Shown here: positions 1 through 11,170 of the stretch, one piece after another | Layout: every line of letters begins with the position of its first letter | How positions within the stretch are numbered: the first letter of the stretch is position 1 | Assembly (NCBI GenBank): GCA_023657425.1 | Contig: JAGTJW010000001.1 | Location: 992,001 to 1,056,000, forward strand | Length of the DNA: 64,000 bases | Direction: 5' to 3' | Origin: Ideonella sp. WA131b | GTDB lineage: Bacteria > Pseudomonadota > Gammaproteobacteria > Burkholderiales > Burkholderiaceae_C | Notes under the pieces: model-generated | Seen by the model: only the letters and a program-made list of their open reading frames with translations | Told to the model about the DNA's origin: nothing | The model's database searches: none | Translations under genes and position numbers: made by a program

Positions 1-188
1 TGGCCGAGCAGCTGTCCACCGGTCGCAGCCAGGCCACCACGCGCATCCTGGTGCAGCTGGAGCTGGTGGGCCTGTCACGGCTGGGCTCCAACCCGCTGAA
101 GGTCTTGAGGGACAATATTCCCGGCTACCGTCTGCTGCGCGATGAGCGCGCCGGCGGCCGGACTGCCGCCGGCGGCCCGACACCCTGA
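1..188 (+). CDS. lptD: LPS-assembly protein LptD, C-terminal end (partial)
   Basis: Only the last 61 residues are in the window, read from base 3 to the TGA at 186-188. The tail includes RILVQLELVGLSRLGS and NPLKVLRDNIPGY, which fits the last beta-strands and C-terminal tail of LptD, the outer-membrane barrel that with LptE inserts lipopolysaccharide into the outer leaflet. The very end is low-complexity (GGRTAAGGPTP). The assignment rests partly on the surA and rsmA genes that follow, the usual lptD-surA order. The pdxA gene found between surA and rsmA in enterics is absent here. Confidence 0.85.
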   Translation, partial: AEQLSTGRSQATTRILVQLELVGLSRLGSNPLKVLRDNIPGYRLLRDERAGGRTAAGGPTP

Positions 189-223
189 AGCCGTGTCACG
201 CGCGCCCTCAGAGCCCCTTTCCG

Positions 224-1558
224 ATGACCACGATGCCAACTCCTACGTCCAGCCCGCTGTTTCCCGTGCGCCCGCTGGCGCTGGCGCTGCTCATCGCGGT
301 CGCCGCTGGCGCACAGGCCCAGGCGGGCGCGGCACGCAACGCCGACTGGATCGCCGCCGTCGTCAACCAGGAATCGGTGACGGCCGGCGAGGTGGAGCGC
401 CGCATCCAGCGCGCGCGCGCCGAGGCGCAACGCGCCGGCCAGCCGGTGCCGCCCGAGGCGGAGCTGCGCCAACTGGCGCTTGATGCCCTGATCGACGAGC
501 GCGCGATGATCACGCTGGCCCGCGACAGCGGCACGCGCGTCGACGACGCCGAAGTCGACCGCGCGGTGCAGAACATCGCGCTTCAGAACCAGCTCACGCC
601 CGAGGTGCTGCGCCAGCGTCTGGCCGAAGAGGGCATGGACTTCGCGCGCTTCCGCGCCAATCTTCGCGACCAGCTCATGATGGAGCGGGTGCGCGAACGC
701 GAGGTCTACCAGCGCATCCGCATCTCCGACGACGAGGTCGACCGCCAACTCGAGGAGCAGCGCCGCGCCCTCAACGCCGACGCCGAAACGAACCTGGCAC
801 AGATCCTGGTGACCGTCCCCGAGGGCGCAAGCCCCACCGTGCTGGCCGAGCGCAAGGCGCGCGCCGAGGGCGCGCTGGCGCGGGTTCGCGCCGGCGCCGA
901 CTTTGCCGCTGTGGCGCGCGAGATCAGCGAGGACAGCAACCGCGAGCGCGGCGGCGTGATCGGCCTGCGGCCCGCGTCGCGCTTGCCCGATCTCTTCGTC
1001 GAGCACACACGCGGCCTGAAGAACGGCGAGGTCGCGCCGACTTTGCTGCGCTCTGGTGCCGGCTTCCACGTGATGAAGCTGGTCGAGCGACGCGAACGCA
1101 CGCTCGGCGAGGCCACACAGACGCGGGCGCGCCACATCCTGCTGCGCACTTCGCCCCAGCTGGATGCGCCCACCGCGGCGAGCCGCCTGGCCGAGTACAA
1201 GCGCCAGATCGAAGCCGGCACCGCCCGCTTCGAGGACCTGGCCCGGCGCGTCAGCGAAGACGGCAGCGCGGCCGCGGGCGGCGACCTGGGCTGGTCGAAC
1301 CCCGGGCAGATGGTGCCGGAGTTCGAGACGGCGATGAACGCGCTGCCGCTCAACGGCCTGTCCGACCCTGTCGTGTCGCGTTTCGGCGTGCACCTCATCC
1401 AGGTGCTGGAGCGGCGCAACACCACGCTGGAGCTGCGCCAGCTGCGCGAGCAGGCGCGCAACGTGCTGCGCGAGCAGCGCTTTGATCAGGCCTACCTCGA
1501 CTGGACCCGGGAACTGCGCTCGCGCGCCTACGTCGAGTTGCGCGAGCCGCCTTTGTGA
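224..1558 (+). CDS. surA: Periplasmic chaperone / peptidyl-prolyl isomerase SurA
   Basis: 444 residues. A signal peptide is visible (hydrophobic [17 protein letters not shown], cleavage near residue 34), so the protein is periplasmic. An N-terminal SurA chaperone domain follows (about 40-170), starting with [19 protein letters not shown]. Two parvulin-type PPIase domains come next, at about 188-285 and 300-400; the second opens with [12 protein letters not shown]. SurA escorts unfolded outer-membrane proteins, LptD among them, to the BAM complex, which fits its place 35 bp after lptD. A second ATG lies three codons in, so the exact start is not certain. Length and domain order are normal for the family. 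Confidence 0.95.
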   Translation: MTTMPTPTSSPLFPVRPLALALLIAVAAGAQAQAGAARNADWIAAVVNQESVTAGEVERRIQRARAEAQRAGQPVPPEAELRQLALDALIDERAMITLARDSGTRVDDAEVDRAVQNIALQNQLTPEVLRQRLAEEGMDFARFRANLRDQLMMERVREREVYQRIRISDDEVDRQLEEQRRALNADAETNLAQILVTVPEGASPTVLAERKARAEGALARVRAGADFAAVAREISEDSNRERGGVIGLRPASRLPDLFVEHTRGLKNGEVAPTLLRSGAGFHVMKLVERRERTLGEATQTRARHILLRTSPQLDAPTAASRLAEYKRQIEAGTARFEDLARRVSEDGSAAAGGDLGWSNPGQMVPEFETAMNALPLNGLSDPVVSRFGVHLIQVLERRNTTLELRQLREQARNVLREQRFDQAYLDWTRELRSRAYVELREPPL

Positions 1559-1565
1559 GCGGGCC

Positions 1566-2351
1566 ATGAGCGGCGGCCGCGGCGCGCCTTTCGCCAGGAA
1601 GCGCTTCGGCCAGCACTTCCTGGCCGACGAGGGCGTGATCGGCGACATCGTGCGCGCCATCCAGCCGCGGCCCGGCGATGCGCTGGTGGAAATCGGCCCC
1701 GGCCTGGGTGCCATGACGCAGCCGCTGCTCGAACGCACCGGGGCGCTGAGCGTCATCGAGCTCGACCGTGACCTTGCCGAGCGGCTGCGCGGCCAGGGCC
1801 GGCCCGGGCTGGCGGTGATCGAGGCCGACGTGCTGAGCGTCGACTTCGGGGTCCTGGCGGCGCAGGCCGGCCGGCCGCTGCGCGTGGTGGGCAACCTGCC
1901 CTACAACATCTCCAGCCCCATCCTCTTCCACCTGCTGCCGGTGGCGGGGCAGGTGCGCGACCAGCACTTCATGCTGCAGAAGGAGGTCGTGGAACGCATG
2001 GCCGCTGCGCCAGGGGGCAAGGACTATGGCCGCCTGTCGGTGATGCTGCAGTGGCGCTATGCCATCGAGGCCGTGCTCGACGTGCCACCGGCAGCCTTCG
2101 AGCCGCCGCCGCGCGTGGATTCGGCCGTCGTGCGCATGGTGCCGAAGCCGGCCGAGGCGGTGGCCACGATCGACGCCGCCCGGCTGGGCGCGCTCGTGGC
2201 GGCGGCGTTTTCGCAGCGGCGCAAGCTGCTGCGCCACACGCTGGGCCACTGGATCGACCAGCACGCACAGGGTGCCCCATTCGACCTGCACCGCCGCGCC
2301 GAGGAGGTGCCGGTGGCCGAGTACGTGTCGCTGGCGCTGCACCAGGCCTGA
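1566..2351 (+). CDS. rsmA: 16S rRNA (adenine1518/1519-N6)-dimethyltransferase RsmA (KsgA)
   Basis: 261 residues from the ATG at 1566, seven bases after the surA stop; an open frame runs further upstream but inside surA. RsmA dimethylates two adjacent adenines in the 3' loop of 16S rRNA late in small-subunit assembly. [11 protein letters not shown] is the typical N-terminus, [10 protein letters not shown] is the SAM-binding motif I, and [12 protein letters not shown] is the catalytic NLPY motif. The C-terminal region ([12 protein letters not shown]) is also typical. It probably shares a transcript with surA. The gene converges with the barstar gene, and a strong hairpin lies between them. Confidence 0.96.
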   Translation: MSGGRGAPFARKRFGQHFLADEGVIGDIVRAIQPRPGDALVEIGPGLGAMTQPLLERTGALSVIELDRDLAERLRGQGRPGLAVIEADVLSVDFGVLAAQAGRPLRVVGNLPYNISSPILFHLLPVAGQVRDQHFMLQKEVVERMAAAPGGKDYGRLSVMLQWRYAIEAVLDVPPAAFEPPPRVDSAVVRMVPKPAEAVATIDAARLGALVAAAFSQRRKLLRHTLGHWIDQHAQGAPFDLHRRAEEVPVAEYVSLALHQA

Positions 2352-2525
2352 GCTGGCCCCGGCCCGTCACTCAGGCGGCCGACAGCCAGGCGGCCGTGTC
2401 GAAGGCGCTGCTCATCATCGGCATGTTCATGCCAAAGCTCGAATGGGTGCCGTTCTTGGACACCACTTTGGCGGCGGTTGGCTTGGACGCCGCGGTGCCG
2501 GCGGCAGCCGGCGTGGTCTGGGCCG

Positions 2526-2576
2526 TTTCAGCAGCCCGCTCCCATGACCCGTTTTCCTGGGAGCGGGCTACTGAAA
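2526..2576. terminator. Strong hairpin between rsmA and the barstar gene
   Basis: A near-perfect inverted repeat: arms 2526-2544 and 2558-2576 (core AGCCCGCTCCCA / TGGGAGCGGGCT, flanked by TTTCAG / CTGAAA with one mismatch) around a 13-base loop. The right arm contains the stop codon of the minus-strand barstar gene (2568-2570). There is no clear T-tract, so it is probably a bidirectional 3' end or stabilising structure for two convergent transcripts. The stretch 2352-2525 holds no convincing gene. Confidence 0.7.
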
Positions 2577-2963
2577 AGAGTAGAAACATCGGAACGCGAT
2601 GCGGCGATCGCCCCAGTATTCGGCGGCATCGCGGAACACTTCGAGCAGCTGCTCGCGGGCCTCGCGGTCGAAGCGCGGGTTGTCGGGGAGCTGCTCCAGC
2701 ACGACGACGAAGCCCGGCTGCTGGCCGCTCTTGTGCACGAGGTCGGTCATGCAGTCATACAGCGCATCGAGGTTTTTGCCGAAGTGCGCCGGGAACGTGA
2801 ACGCCGCGGCGATGCCGTCGAGCACGTCCTGTTTGGTCTGCGCGCCCGAAAGGTTGGCGTACAGGAAATGATGGCCGGCGGTCTGGGCCGCGGTCATCAG
2901 GTCGTCAACCCGGTAGGCGCGGATGGCCTGCACGAGATTGGGTCGGATGGTCTGCAACTCCAT
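2568..2963 (-). CDS. Barstar-family ribonuclease inhibitor
   Basis: 131 residues, cytoplasmic, no signal peptide. The start is set by an AGGAGG ribosome site (complement of 2971-2978) before the ATG at 2961-2963; an open frame continues 19 codons further but without such a site. Barstar-like features are the early segment DLMTAAQTAGHHFLYANL, the central FPAHFGKNLDALYDCMTDL (matching the barstar helix that plugs barnase, with the acidic Asp and Tyr) and a C-terminal segment with FRCFYSF. It lies 78 bp downstream of a secreted RNase on the same strand, so it is the presumed immunity protein protecting the cytoplasm from that RNase. Confidence 0.9.
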   Translation of the reverse strand: MELQTIRPNLVQAIRAYRVDDLMTAAQTAGHHFLYANLSGAQTKQDVLDGIAAAFTFPAHFGKNLDALYDCMTDLVHKSGQQPGFVVVLEQLPDNPRFDREAREQLLEVFRDAAEYWGDRRIAFRCFYSFQ

Positions 2964-3041
2964 GGTCGCGATCCTCCTGGTGGGCATGGAAAGGTAAGCG
3001 TGATCGGTGGCGGCGTTCATGGCGCAGGCTTTGTGCGGGGA

Positions 3042-3524
3042 TCAGGGTTGAATGCGCTTGAAGCTGGCGTAGTGGTCGGCGGTGTAGTAGCAGACCTCGG
3101 GTTGGTTCGGGGGCAGCCCGCCGCAGACGATGCGCCGGGCGCCGCGGTGCGACAAGCCGGGCGTGCGCACCGTGTACTCGCGATACTGGCCGCGTGGCCG
3201 CTGCGGCAGCAGCCGTTCGCGGTTGAAGAACACGGTGCCATCCTTCTGGTACGGGAACGGGCCGCCGGCCAGGATCAGCCCGTGAGTCTGCCGGGCCTCA
3301 CGCGGCAGCGCAGCCAGCGCCACGGCGTCGGCGATCGCAACCGGGTGTTCGGGCGTCCGGGCTGCCGTCGGCCCGGCGCCGGCCATGCCCAGCAGACCCA
3401 CCAGCAGCGCGGCAGCGGCCGCCCGGCACCCCCGCGCTGTCAGTGCGCACCACCGGCGCCCTGCTGGCGCAGGTGCCGCAGCCTGAGATCCGGTCCAGAA
3501 CACGGGGTAACCCTGAAAAAACAA
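3042..3524 (-). CDS. Secreted guanyl-specific ribonuclease (RNase Sa / barnase type)
   Basis: 160 residues. A hydrophobic segment (about 35-50, AAAAALLVGLLGMAGAG) looks like a signal peptide behind an unusually long N-terminus, so the true start may be further in. The catalytic domain (about 70-160) follows the RNase N1/T1/Sa family closely. YREYTVRTPG supplies the general base Glu116, RGARRIVCGG supplies Arg127 and Arg131, and YYTADHYASFKRI supplies the general acid His151; spacing matches RNase Sa Glu54, Arg65 and Arg69. The expected reaction is cleavage of single-stranded RNA after guanosine. The barstar gene follows directly, giving a toxin-then-immunity order. A nutritional RNase, a competition toxin or a self-targeting module are all possible. 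Confidence 0.9.
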   Translation of the reverse strand: MFFQGYPVFWTGSQAAAPAPAGRRWCALTARGCRAAAAALLVGLLGMAGAGPTAARTPEHPVAIADAVALAALPREARQTHGLILAGGPFPYQKDGTVFFNRERLLPQRPRGQYREYTVRTPGLSHRGARRIVCGGLPPNQPEVCYYTADHYASFKRIQP

Positions 3525-3811
3525 ACGAGGATGCTAGCGTCTGCCCCTCGAAAACTCAAGCTGCAGCCCTCGATTGGGGCGCGCGAGCAGGGTTATCAGT
3601 GGGCGCTCACATGGCTGTGAGCACTCGGGTTCAGACGAAGTTCCATGGCCTCGCCGGGCTTTCCGAGCCGGATTGACGTCCGGCTTCCGCCTGAGCGCGT
3701 GAAATCGCACTCAGGCCCTCGGCTGGCGCTCGGCGCCTTCCGGCGCCTCACGTCCTGCCTCGCCTTGCAGGCCGCGCCCTCGCAGAGCTCGGGCTCGGAA
3801 GCAGGCGTCAA

Positions 3812-6163
<2,352 letters not shown>

Positions 6164-6310
6164 GGTGGCGGGTCTCCTGGCTGAATTTCATTGTAGGAGC
6201 CGCCCCTGGGCGCAGCGCCGCAAGCCGCAGTACGAGAAACTGCGTAGCTGCTTTGCGCAGCGGCTGCGGATACTCGGCACGCCGGAGCCCGCGCGCCGCG
6301 TGCGGGCGCC

Positions 6311-8506
6311 ATGGCGCCGTCGCGCATGACCGCCCCGCCGCCCCCTTCTCCAATCCCGTCGCCAGCGATGCCCTTGCCCCGGCTGTCGCAGCGCGGCCTT
6401 GCGCGGCGCGTGCTGCTGTGGACCGCCCTGATGGCCCTGCTCGGCGTGGCGCAATCGCTGCTGGTGGTGCTGTCGCTCAGCTACGAGAGCAGCCGCGCTC
6501 AAGACGATGCCGAGCGCGTGGCCACGCTGGCCGCGGCCGCGATGAAGCGCGAGGTGCTGCGCCAGGCGCACGAGCTGCAGTCGCTGAGCTTTCCGCAGCC
6601 CGATGCGCAGCGTGACGCCGGCTTGGCGGCGCTGCTGCGCGCGCGCCAGGGCCTGGAGCGCGTGGAGTGGCGCAACGACGACTTCGGCCTCGTGCGCGCG
6701 CAGGACACGCCCTACGCGCCGGCCCTGTTCGCGCAGATGCCGCGCGCCGCCCTCAGCACCGAGGCCGAGCTGGCCTGCAGCGCCGCACGCATTGCCGGGG
6801 CGCCGAGCTTCTCGCGCTCCTACTTCGTGCCGCTGCCCGACGGCCAGGGCACCGAGGTCGTCGACCTGTGCCTGCCGCTCGCGCCCGCAGCCGGCGGCGG
6901 CGTGCTCGTGGGCAGCTTCTCGCTCGGCCGCGTGCTGGAGCAGGTCAGTGCCGAGCGCGCGTTTGCCGGCCACGAGATCACGTTGACCGAAACCGACGGC
7001 ACACGGCTGGCGCGCGCAGGCGTGGCGCGCGGTGCCGGCGTCTTCGTCGCGCGCCAGGTGCTCGACCTGCCGGGTTTTGCGATGCAGGTGCGCGCCGACG
7101 ACACACGCGGCCGGCCCAGCCTGGTGCCCAACCTGAGCACGGCGCTGGTGCTGGGCCTGTCGCTGGCCCTGTTTGCGGTGGTGGCGCTGCTGGCGCGCGA
7201 CGGCCGCCGCCGTGCCGGGGCCGAGCGTGCGCTGGCCGAGGCGCTGGCGCTGCGCCGTGCCATGGAGGACTCGCTGCCCACCGGCTTGCGCGCGCGCGAT
7301 CTGCAGGGCCGCGTCACCTATGCCAACCCGGCCTTCTGCGCGATGGTGGGCCTGAGCCAGCAGCAGCTGCTGGGGCCGGCCACCCGCGCGGCGGACGCCG
7401 CCGGAACGCCCGAGGTCCAGCCCTACTGGCCGCCGGAGTACGTGCCCGAGTACCGCCGCCGCCAGCGCCTGCGGCTGGAAGGCCACGGCCGCGCGCCCAA
7501 CGATGCGCGCGAGGGCCTCGAGACAGTGTTCATGCGCAGCGACGGCGAGCGCTTCCCGGTCATGGTCTACGAGGCGCCGCTGGTCGACGGCGCCGGCCAG
7601 CAGACTGGCTGGATGAGCGCCGTCGTCGACCTGAGCGCGCAGCGCCGCGTCGAGGAGCTGTCGCGCCAGCAACAGGAGCGGCTGCAGGCCAGCGCGCGGC
7701 TGGCCACCGTGGGCGAGATGGCCTCGCTGCTGAGCCACGAGCTCAACCAGCCGCTGGCGGCCATCGCCAGCTATGCCAGCGGCTCGCTGAACCTGCTCGA
7801 CGACGGTCCGGAGCAGGCCGATCCGTCGCTGCGCCCGATGCTGCGCCAGGCGCTGGCGCGCATCGCCGAACAGGCCGACCGTGCCGGCCGCGTGATCAAG
7901 AGCGTGCACGCCTTTGTGCGGCGGCGCGAGCAGCAGCACGAGAGCCTCGGCGCCGAAGACCTGTTCGAGGCCGTGCTGCCGCTGGTGCGACTGCAGGCGC
8001 GCAAGAGCGGCACGCGCATCGAGGCGCGGCTGCCGGCCGGCGTGGCACGGTTGCCCTCGGTGCGCTGCGACCGCACGATGGTCGAGCAGGTGCTGCTCAA
8101 CCTCAGCCGCAACGGCATCCAGGCCATGGAAGCCGGCACCGAGCCCGCCAACCGGCTGCTGGTGCTGGCGGCTGCGCTGGCCGATGACGGCCGGCGCGTC
8201 GTCTTCACGGTGGCCGATCAGGGCCCGGGCATCCCGCCGGCGGTGGCGGCGCGCCTGTTCACGCCCTTCTTCACCACCCGCGCCGAGGGCATGGGCCTCG
8301 GCCTGAGCCTGTGCCGCACGGTTGCCGAGCAGCATGGCGGTGCGCTCGAGTTCGGCCCCGGCCCCGAGGGCCGCGGCACGGTGTTCCGCTTCTCGCTGCC
8401 GGCGGCCCGCGGCGGCGGGGCCGACCCGGGGGCCGCCCCGAGGCCGACCGCGGCGGAAAGCGGCGACACTGCGGACCCCGAACCCCTCACCCCCACGCGC
8501 CCGTGA
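6311..8506 (+). CDS. PAS-domain sensor histidine kinase, DctS-like
   Basis: 731 residues from the first ATG; ATGs at 6326 and 6368 are also possible, and the last places the first membrane helix near the N-terminus. Order: TM1 (RVLLWTALMALLGVAQSLL), periplasmic sensing domain (about 55-275), TM2 (ALVLGLSLALFAVVALLA), PAS domain (about 310-440, ARDLQGRVTYANPAF), H-box LLSHELNQPLAAIASYA (His near residue 475), then N-box LLNLSRNGIQAM and G-boxes DQGPGIP and GMGLGLSLC. This resembles C4-dicarboxylate sensors of the DctS type. Its stop overlaps the GTG start of the response regulator. The ligand is inferred from the divergent malic enzyme gene; no transporter gene is adjacent. Confidence 0.85.
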   Translation: MAPSRMTAPPPPSPIPSPAMPLPRLSQRGLARRVLLWTALMALLGVAQSLLVVLSLSYESSRAQDDAERVATLAAAAMKREVLRQAHELQSLSFPQPDAQRDAGLAALLRARQGLERVEWRNDDFGLVRAQDTPYAPALFAQMPRAALSTEAELACSAARIAGAPSFSRSYFVPLPDGQGTEVVDLCLPLAPAAGGGVLVGSFSLGRVLEQVSAERAFAGHEITLTETDGTRLARAGVARGAGVFVARQVLDLPGFAMQVRADDTRGRPSLVPNLSTALVLGLSLALFAVVALLARDGRRRAGAERALAEALALRRAMEDSLPTGLRARDLQGRVTYANPAFCAMVGLSQQQLLGPATRAADAAGTPEVQPYWPPEYVPEYRRRQRLRLEGHGRAPNDAREGLETVFMRSDGERFPVMVYEAPLVDGAGQQTGWMSAVVDLSAQRRVEELSRQQQERLQASARLATVGEMASLLSHELNQPLAAIASYASGSLNLLDDGPEQADPSLRPMLRQALARIAEQADRAGRVIKSVHAFVRRREQQHESLGAEDLFEAVLPLVRLQARKSGTRIEARLPAGVARLPSVRCDRTMVEQVLLNLSRNGIQAMEAGTEPANRLLVLAAALADDGRRVVFTVADQGPGIPPAVAARLFTPFFTTRAEGMGLGLSLCRTVAEQHGGALEFGPGPEGRGTVFRFSLPAARGGGADPGAAPRPTAAESGDTADPEPLTPTRP

Positions 8507-9165
8507 GCTCGAGCCCCGCTGCCGGCATCCCGGTGGTGTACCTGGTCGACGACGAAGACGTCGTGCGCGACGCGTTGGCCTGGCTGTTGCGCTCGCGACG
8601 GCTGCTCAGCGAGGCTTACGCCAGCGCTGACGCCTTCGCCGAGTGGCTGACGGCGCAGCGCGCCAGCGGCCGCGCCGCCTGGCCCACGGCGCCGGCCTGC
8701 CTGGTGCTCGACATGCGCATGCCCGGCCTGAGCGGCCTGGCGCTGTTCGAGAAGCTGGCCGACGAGGGCCTGCTGCCCCTGCTGCCGGTGATCTTCCTCA
8801 CCGGCCATGGCGATGTGCCGACGGCCGTGGCGGCGGTCAAGCGCGGCGCCTTCGACTTCGTCGAGAAGCCCTTCTCCAACAACGGGCTGGTCGACCGCAT
8901 CGAGCAGGCCCTGGCGGCCAGCCGCACCGCGCTGGCCGCGCGCGACAGCCAGGGCGGGCTGCGATCGCGGCTGGCCGAGCTCACCGAGCGCGAGCGCGCG
9001 GTGATGCAGCAGGTGGTGGAGGGCCAGCCCAACAAGCTGATCGCCGACGCGCTGGACATCTCGGTGCGCACGGTGGAGGTGCACCGCGCGCGCGTGTTCG
9101 ACAAGATGCAGGTCAAGAGCGCGGTCGAGCTGGCCAAGGTGCTGGCGACGCTGGGCAAGGGCTGA
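8503..9165 (+). CDS. LuxR/FixJ-family response regulator, DctR-like
   Basis: 220 residues from a GTG at 8503 that overlaps the stop of the kinase gene (GTGA), implying translational coupling. The receiver domain has the acidic pair VYLVDDEDVV, the phospho-acceptor Asp near residue 70 in CLVLDMRMPGLSG, and FVEKPF with the conserved Lys. The C-terminal NarL/FixJ helix-turn-helix reads LTERERAVMQQVVEG and ISVRTVEVHRARVFDKM. FixJ-type regulators paired with a two-TM PAS kinase are typical of DctSR, the activator of C4-dicarboxylate uptake. The target is inferred from context. Confidence 0.88.
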   Translation: MSSSPAAGIPVVYLVDDEDVVRDALAWLLRSRRLLSEAYASADAFAEWLTAQRASGRAAWPTAPACLVLDMRMPGLSGLALFEKLADEGLLPLLPVIFLTGHGDVPTAVAAVKRGAFDFVEKPFSNNGLVDRIEQALAASRTALAARDSQGGLRSRLAELTERERAVMQQVVEGQPNKLIADALDISVRTVEVHRARVFDKMQVKSAVELAKVLATLGKG

Positions 9166-9171
9166 GAAGGT

Positions 9172-10140
9172 GTGAACGCACCCACCATGGCCGGCGAGTT
9201 CGAGCTCATCCAGCGCCACTTCACCCGCCCGGTGCGCCGCGCCCTGCTGGGCGTGGGCGACGACTGCGCGCTGCTTGCCGTGGCGCCCGGGCAGCAGCTG
9301 GCGGTGTCGGCCGACATGCTGGTCGAAGGCCGACATTTCCTCAGCACCGTGGCGCCCGAGCGGCTGGGCCACAAGGCGCTGGCCGTCAACCTGAGCGACC
9401 TCGCGGCCTGCGGCGCCGAACCGCTGGCCTTCATGCTGGCGCTGGCGCTGCCGCGCGGCGACGACGCCTTCGCCGCCGGGCTGGCACGCGGCCTGTTTGC
9501 GCTGGCCGAGGCCCACGGCATCGAGCTCGTGGGCGGCGACACCACCGCCGGCCCGCTGAACCTGTGCCTCACCGTGCTGGGCCAGGTGCCGGCCGGGCAG
9601 GCGCTGCTGCGCAGCGGCGCACGCGCAGGCGACCGGCTCTGGGTGAGCGGCACGCTGGGCGACGCACGGCTGGCGCTGGAGGTCTTCCGCGGCACGGTGG
9701 CGCTGACCGGCGAGGGCTTCGAGACGGTGCGCCGCGCGATGGAGCTGCCGCAGCCGCGCGTGGCGCTGGGTCTGGCGCTGCGCGGCGTGGCCACGAGCGC
9801 TATCGACCTGTCGGACGGCCTCGTCGGCGACCTCGGCCACGTGCTCGCACGCTCGGGCGTGGGCGCCGTGGTCGACGTCGACGCGCTGCCGCGCAGCGCC
9901 GTGCTGGCGGCGTTGCCGATGGCGCTGCAGCAGCGCTGCCTGCTCGCCGGAGGCGACGACTACGAGCTGCTGTTCAGCGCCCCGGCGGCGCACGACGAGG
10001 CCGTGCGCGCCGCGGGCCGGCAGGCCGGCGTGGCCGTCACGCCGGTCGGCCGCATCGACGCCGCCCAGGGGCTGCGGCTTGTCGATGGCGCCGGCCGCGC
10101 GGTGTCGTTCACCGAACGCGGCTTCGACCACTTTGCGTGA
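9172..10140 (+). CDS. thiL: Thiamine-monophosphate kinase
   Basis: 322 residues from a GTG at 9172, or 317 from the ATG at 9187; family members usually start close to the GEFELI motif, which favours the ATG, but neither has a well-spaced ribosome site. ThiL phosphorylates thiamine monophosphate to the active cofactor thiamine diphosphate using ATP. Signatures are GVGDDCALL, VSADMLVEGRHF, HKALAVNLSDLAACGAEPLA, VGGDTTAGPL and the C-terminal AIDLSDGLVGDLGH and GGDDYELLF. It begins six bases after the response regulator and is followed by pgpA, a common neighbour. Confidence 0.95.
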   Translation: MNAPTMAGEFELIQRHFTRPVRRALLGVGDDCALLAVAPGQQLAVSADMLVEGRHFLSTVAPERLGHKALAVNLSDLAACGAEPLAFMLALALPRGDDAFAAGLARGLFALAEAHGIELVGGDTTAGPLNLCLTVLGQVPAGQALLRSGARAGDRLWVSGTLGDARLALEVFRGTVALTGEGFETVRRAMELPQPRVALGLALRGVATSAIDLSDGLVGDLGHVLARSGVGAVVDVDALPRSAVLAALPMALQQRCLLAGGDDYELLFSAPAAHDEAVRAAGRQAGVAVTPVGRIDAAQGLRLVDGAGRAVSFTERGFDHFA

Positions 10141-10154
10141 AAGCCAGTGTGGCC

Positions 10155-10691
10155 ATGAACCGCACCCGCTTCATGCTGCGCGACCCGGCGCATTGGGTGG
10201 CCTACGGCTTCGGCAGCGGTCTCGCGCCCAAGGCGCCGGGCACGGTGGGCACGCTGTGGGGCTGGGTGAGCTTCCTCGCGCTCGACCCCTGGCTGGGCGA
10301 TGCGGGCTGGGCCATGGTCATCGTCGCGGCGCTGATCGTCGGCCAATGGGCCTGCACGCGCACCGCGCGCCACCTGGGCGTGGCCGACCCCGGCGCCATC
10401 GTGTGGGACGAGATCGTCGCCTTCTGGATCGTGCTGTGGCTGGTGATGCCGGCGCCGTGGTGGGTGCAGCTCGTGGCCTTCGGCCTCTTCCGCTGCTTCG
10501 ACGCCGCCAAGCCCGGGCCGGTGGCCTGGGCCGACCAGCGCTTCAAGCGCCGCGTGGTGGACGGTCAGCCCGAACCCATCGGCCACGCCCAGGGTTTCGG
10601 CATCCTGTTCGACGACCTGGTGGCCGCGGGGTGCACACTGCTGCTGCTGGCCTTGGGCCTCACGCTGGGGAGAGCGCTTTGGAGCTTCTGA
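10155..10691 (+). CDS. pgpA: Phosphatidylglycerophosphatase A
   Basis: 178 residues from the ATG at 10155. PgpA removes phosphate from phosphatidylglycerophosphate in the inner membrane to give phosphatidylglycerol. Family features are the N-terminal GFGSGLAPKAPGTVGTLWG, the metal-binding DEIVAFWIVLW, FRCFDAAKPGPV and GILFDDLVAA near the C-terminus, with about four hydrophobic helices. The 14-base gap after thiL and a 13-base overlap with pncC argue for one transcript. Confidence 0.95.
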   Translation: MNRTRFMLRDPAHWVAYGFGSGLAPKAPGTVGTLWGWVSFLALDPWLGDAGWAMVIVAALIVGQWACTRTARHLGVADPGAIVWDEIVAFWIVLWLVMPAPWWVQLVAFGLFRCFDAAKPGPVAWADQRFKRRVVDGQPEPIGHAQGFGILFDDLVAAGCTLLLLALGLTLGRALWSF

Positions 10692-11170
10692 GCTTTGCCC
10701 CGGCCATCGAGCGGCTGGCCGGCTTGCTGGCCGCGCGCGGCGAGCGGCTCGCGACCGCCGAGAGCTGCACCGGCGGGCTCATTGCCGCGGCCTGCACGGC
10801 GCGCGCCGGGTCGAGCGACTGGTTTGAGCGCGGCTTCGTCACCTACAGCAACGAGGCCAAGACCGAACTGCTGGGCGTGGACGCGGCGCTGCTCGCCGCG
10901 CACGGCGCCGTCAGCGAGGAAGTCGCCCGTGCCATGGTGGCCGGCGCGCTGGCGCGCTCGCGCGCCACGCTGGCGGTGGCCGTCACGGGCATCGCCGGCC
11001 CCGGCGGCGCGGTGCCCGGCAAGCCGGTGGGCACGGTGTGGCTGGCCTGGGGCCGCGCTGGCTCGCTGCGGGCCGAGCGGCGGCTGTTCGGCGGCGACCG
11101 CGACGCCGTGCGCGGCACCACGGTGGCGATGGCGCTGCAACGGCTGGCCGAGGCCGCGGAGCAGCCATGA
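10679..11170 (+). CDS. pncC: Nicotinamide-nucleotide amidase (CinA C-terminal domain family)
   Basis: 163 residues from a TTG at 10679, chosen because GGGGAGA lies at 10667-10673 and because the reading frame matches the family from the first helix on. It deamidates nicotinamide mononucleotide to nicotinic acid mononucleotide in NAD recycling. Signatures are LATAESCTGGLIAAACT (catalytic Ser region), FVTYSNEAKTELLGV and VAVTGIAGPGGAVPGKPVGTV. It is a stand-alone CinA C-terminal domain without the N-terminal competence domain. It overlaps pgpA by 13 bases, and its TGA overlaps the next ATG. Confidence 0.93.
   Translation: MELLSFAPAIERLAGLLAARGERLATAESCTGGLIAAACTARAGSSDWFERGFVTYSNEAKTELLGVDAALLAAHGAVSEEVARAMVAGALARSRATLAVAVTGIAGPGGAVPGKPVGTVWLAWGRAGSLRAERRLFGGDRDAVRGTTVAMALQRLAEAAEQP

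Noticed and set aside
2371-2589. 72-codon minus-strand ORF after the barstar gene
   Set aside because: It runs through the strong hairpin at 2526-2576, has no ribosome site and matches no family I know. A small real protein cannot be fully excluded.
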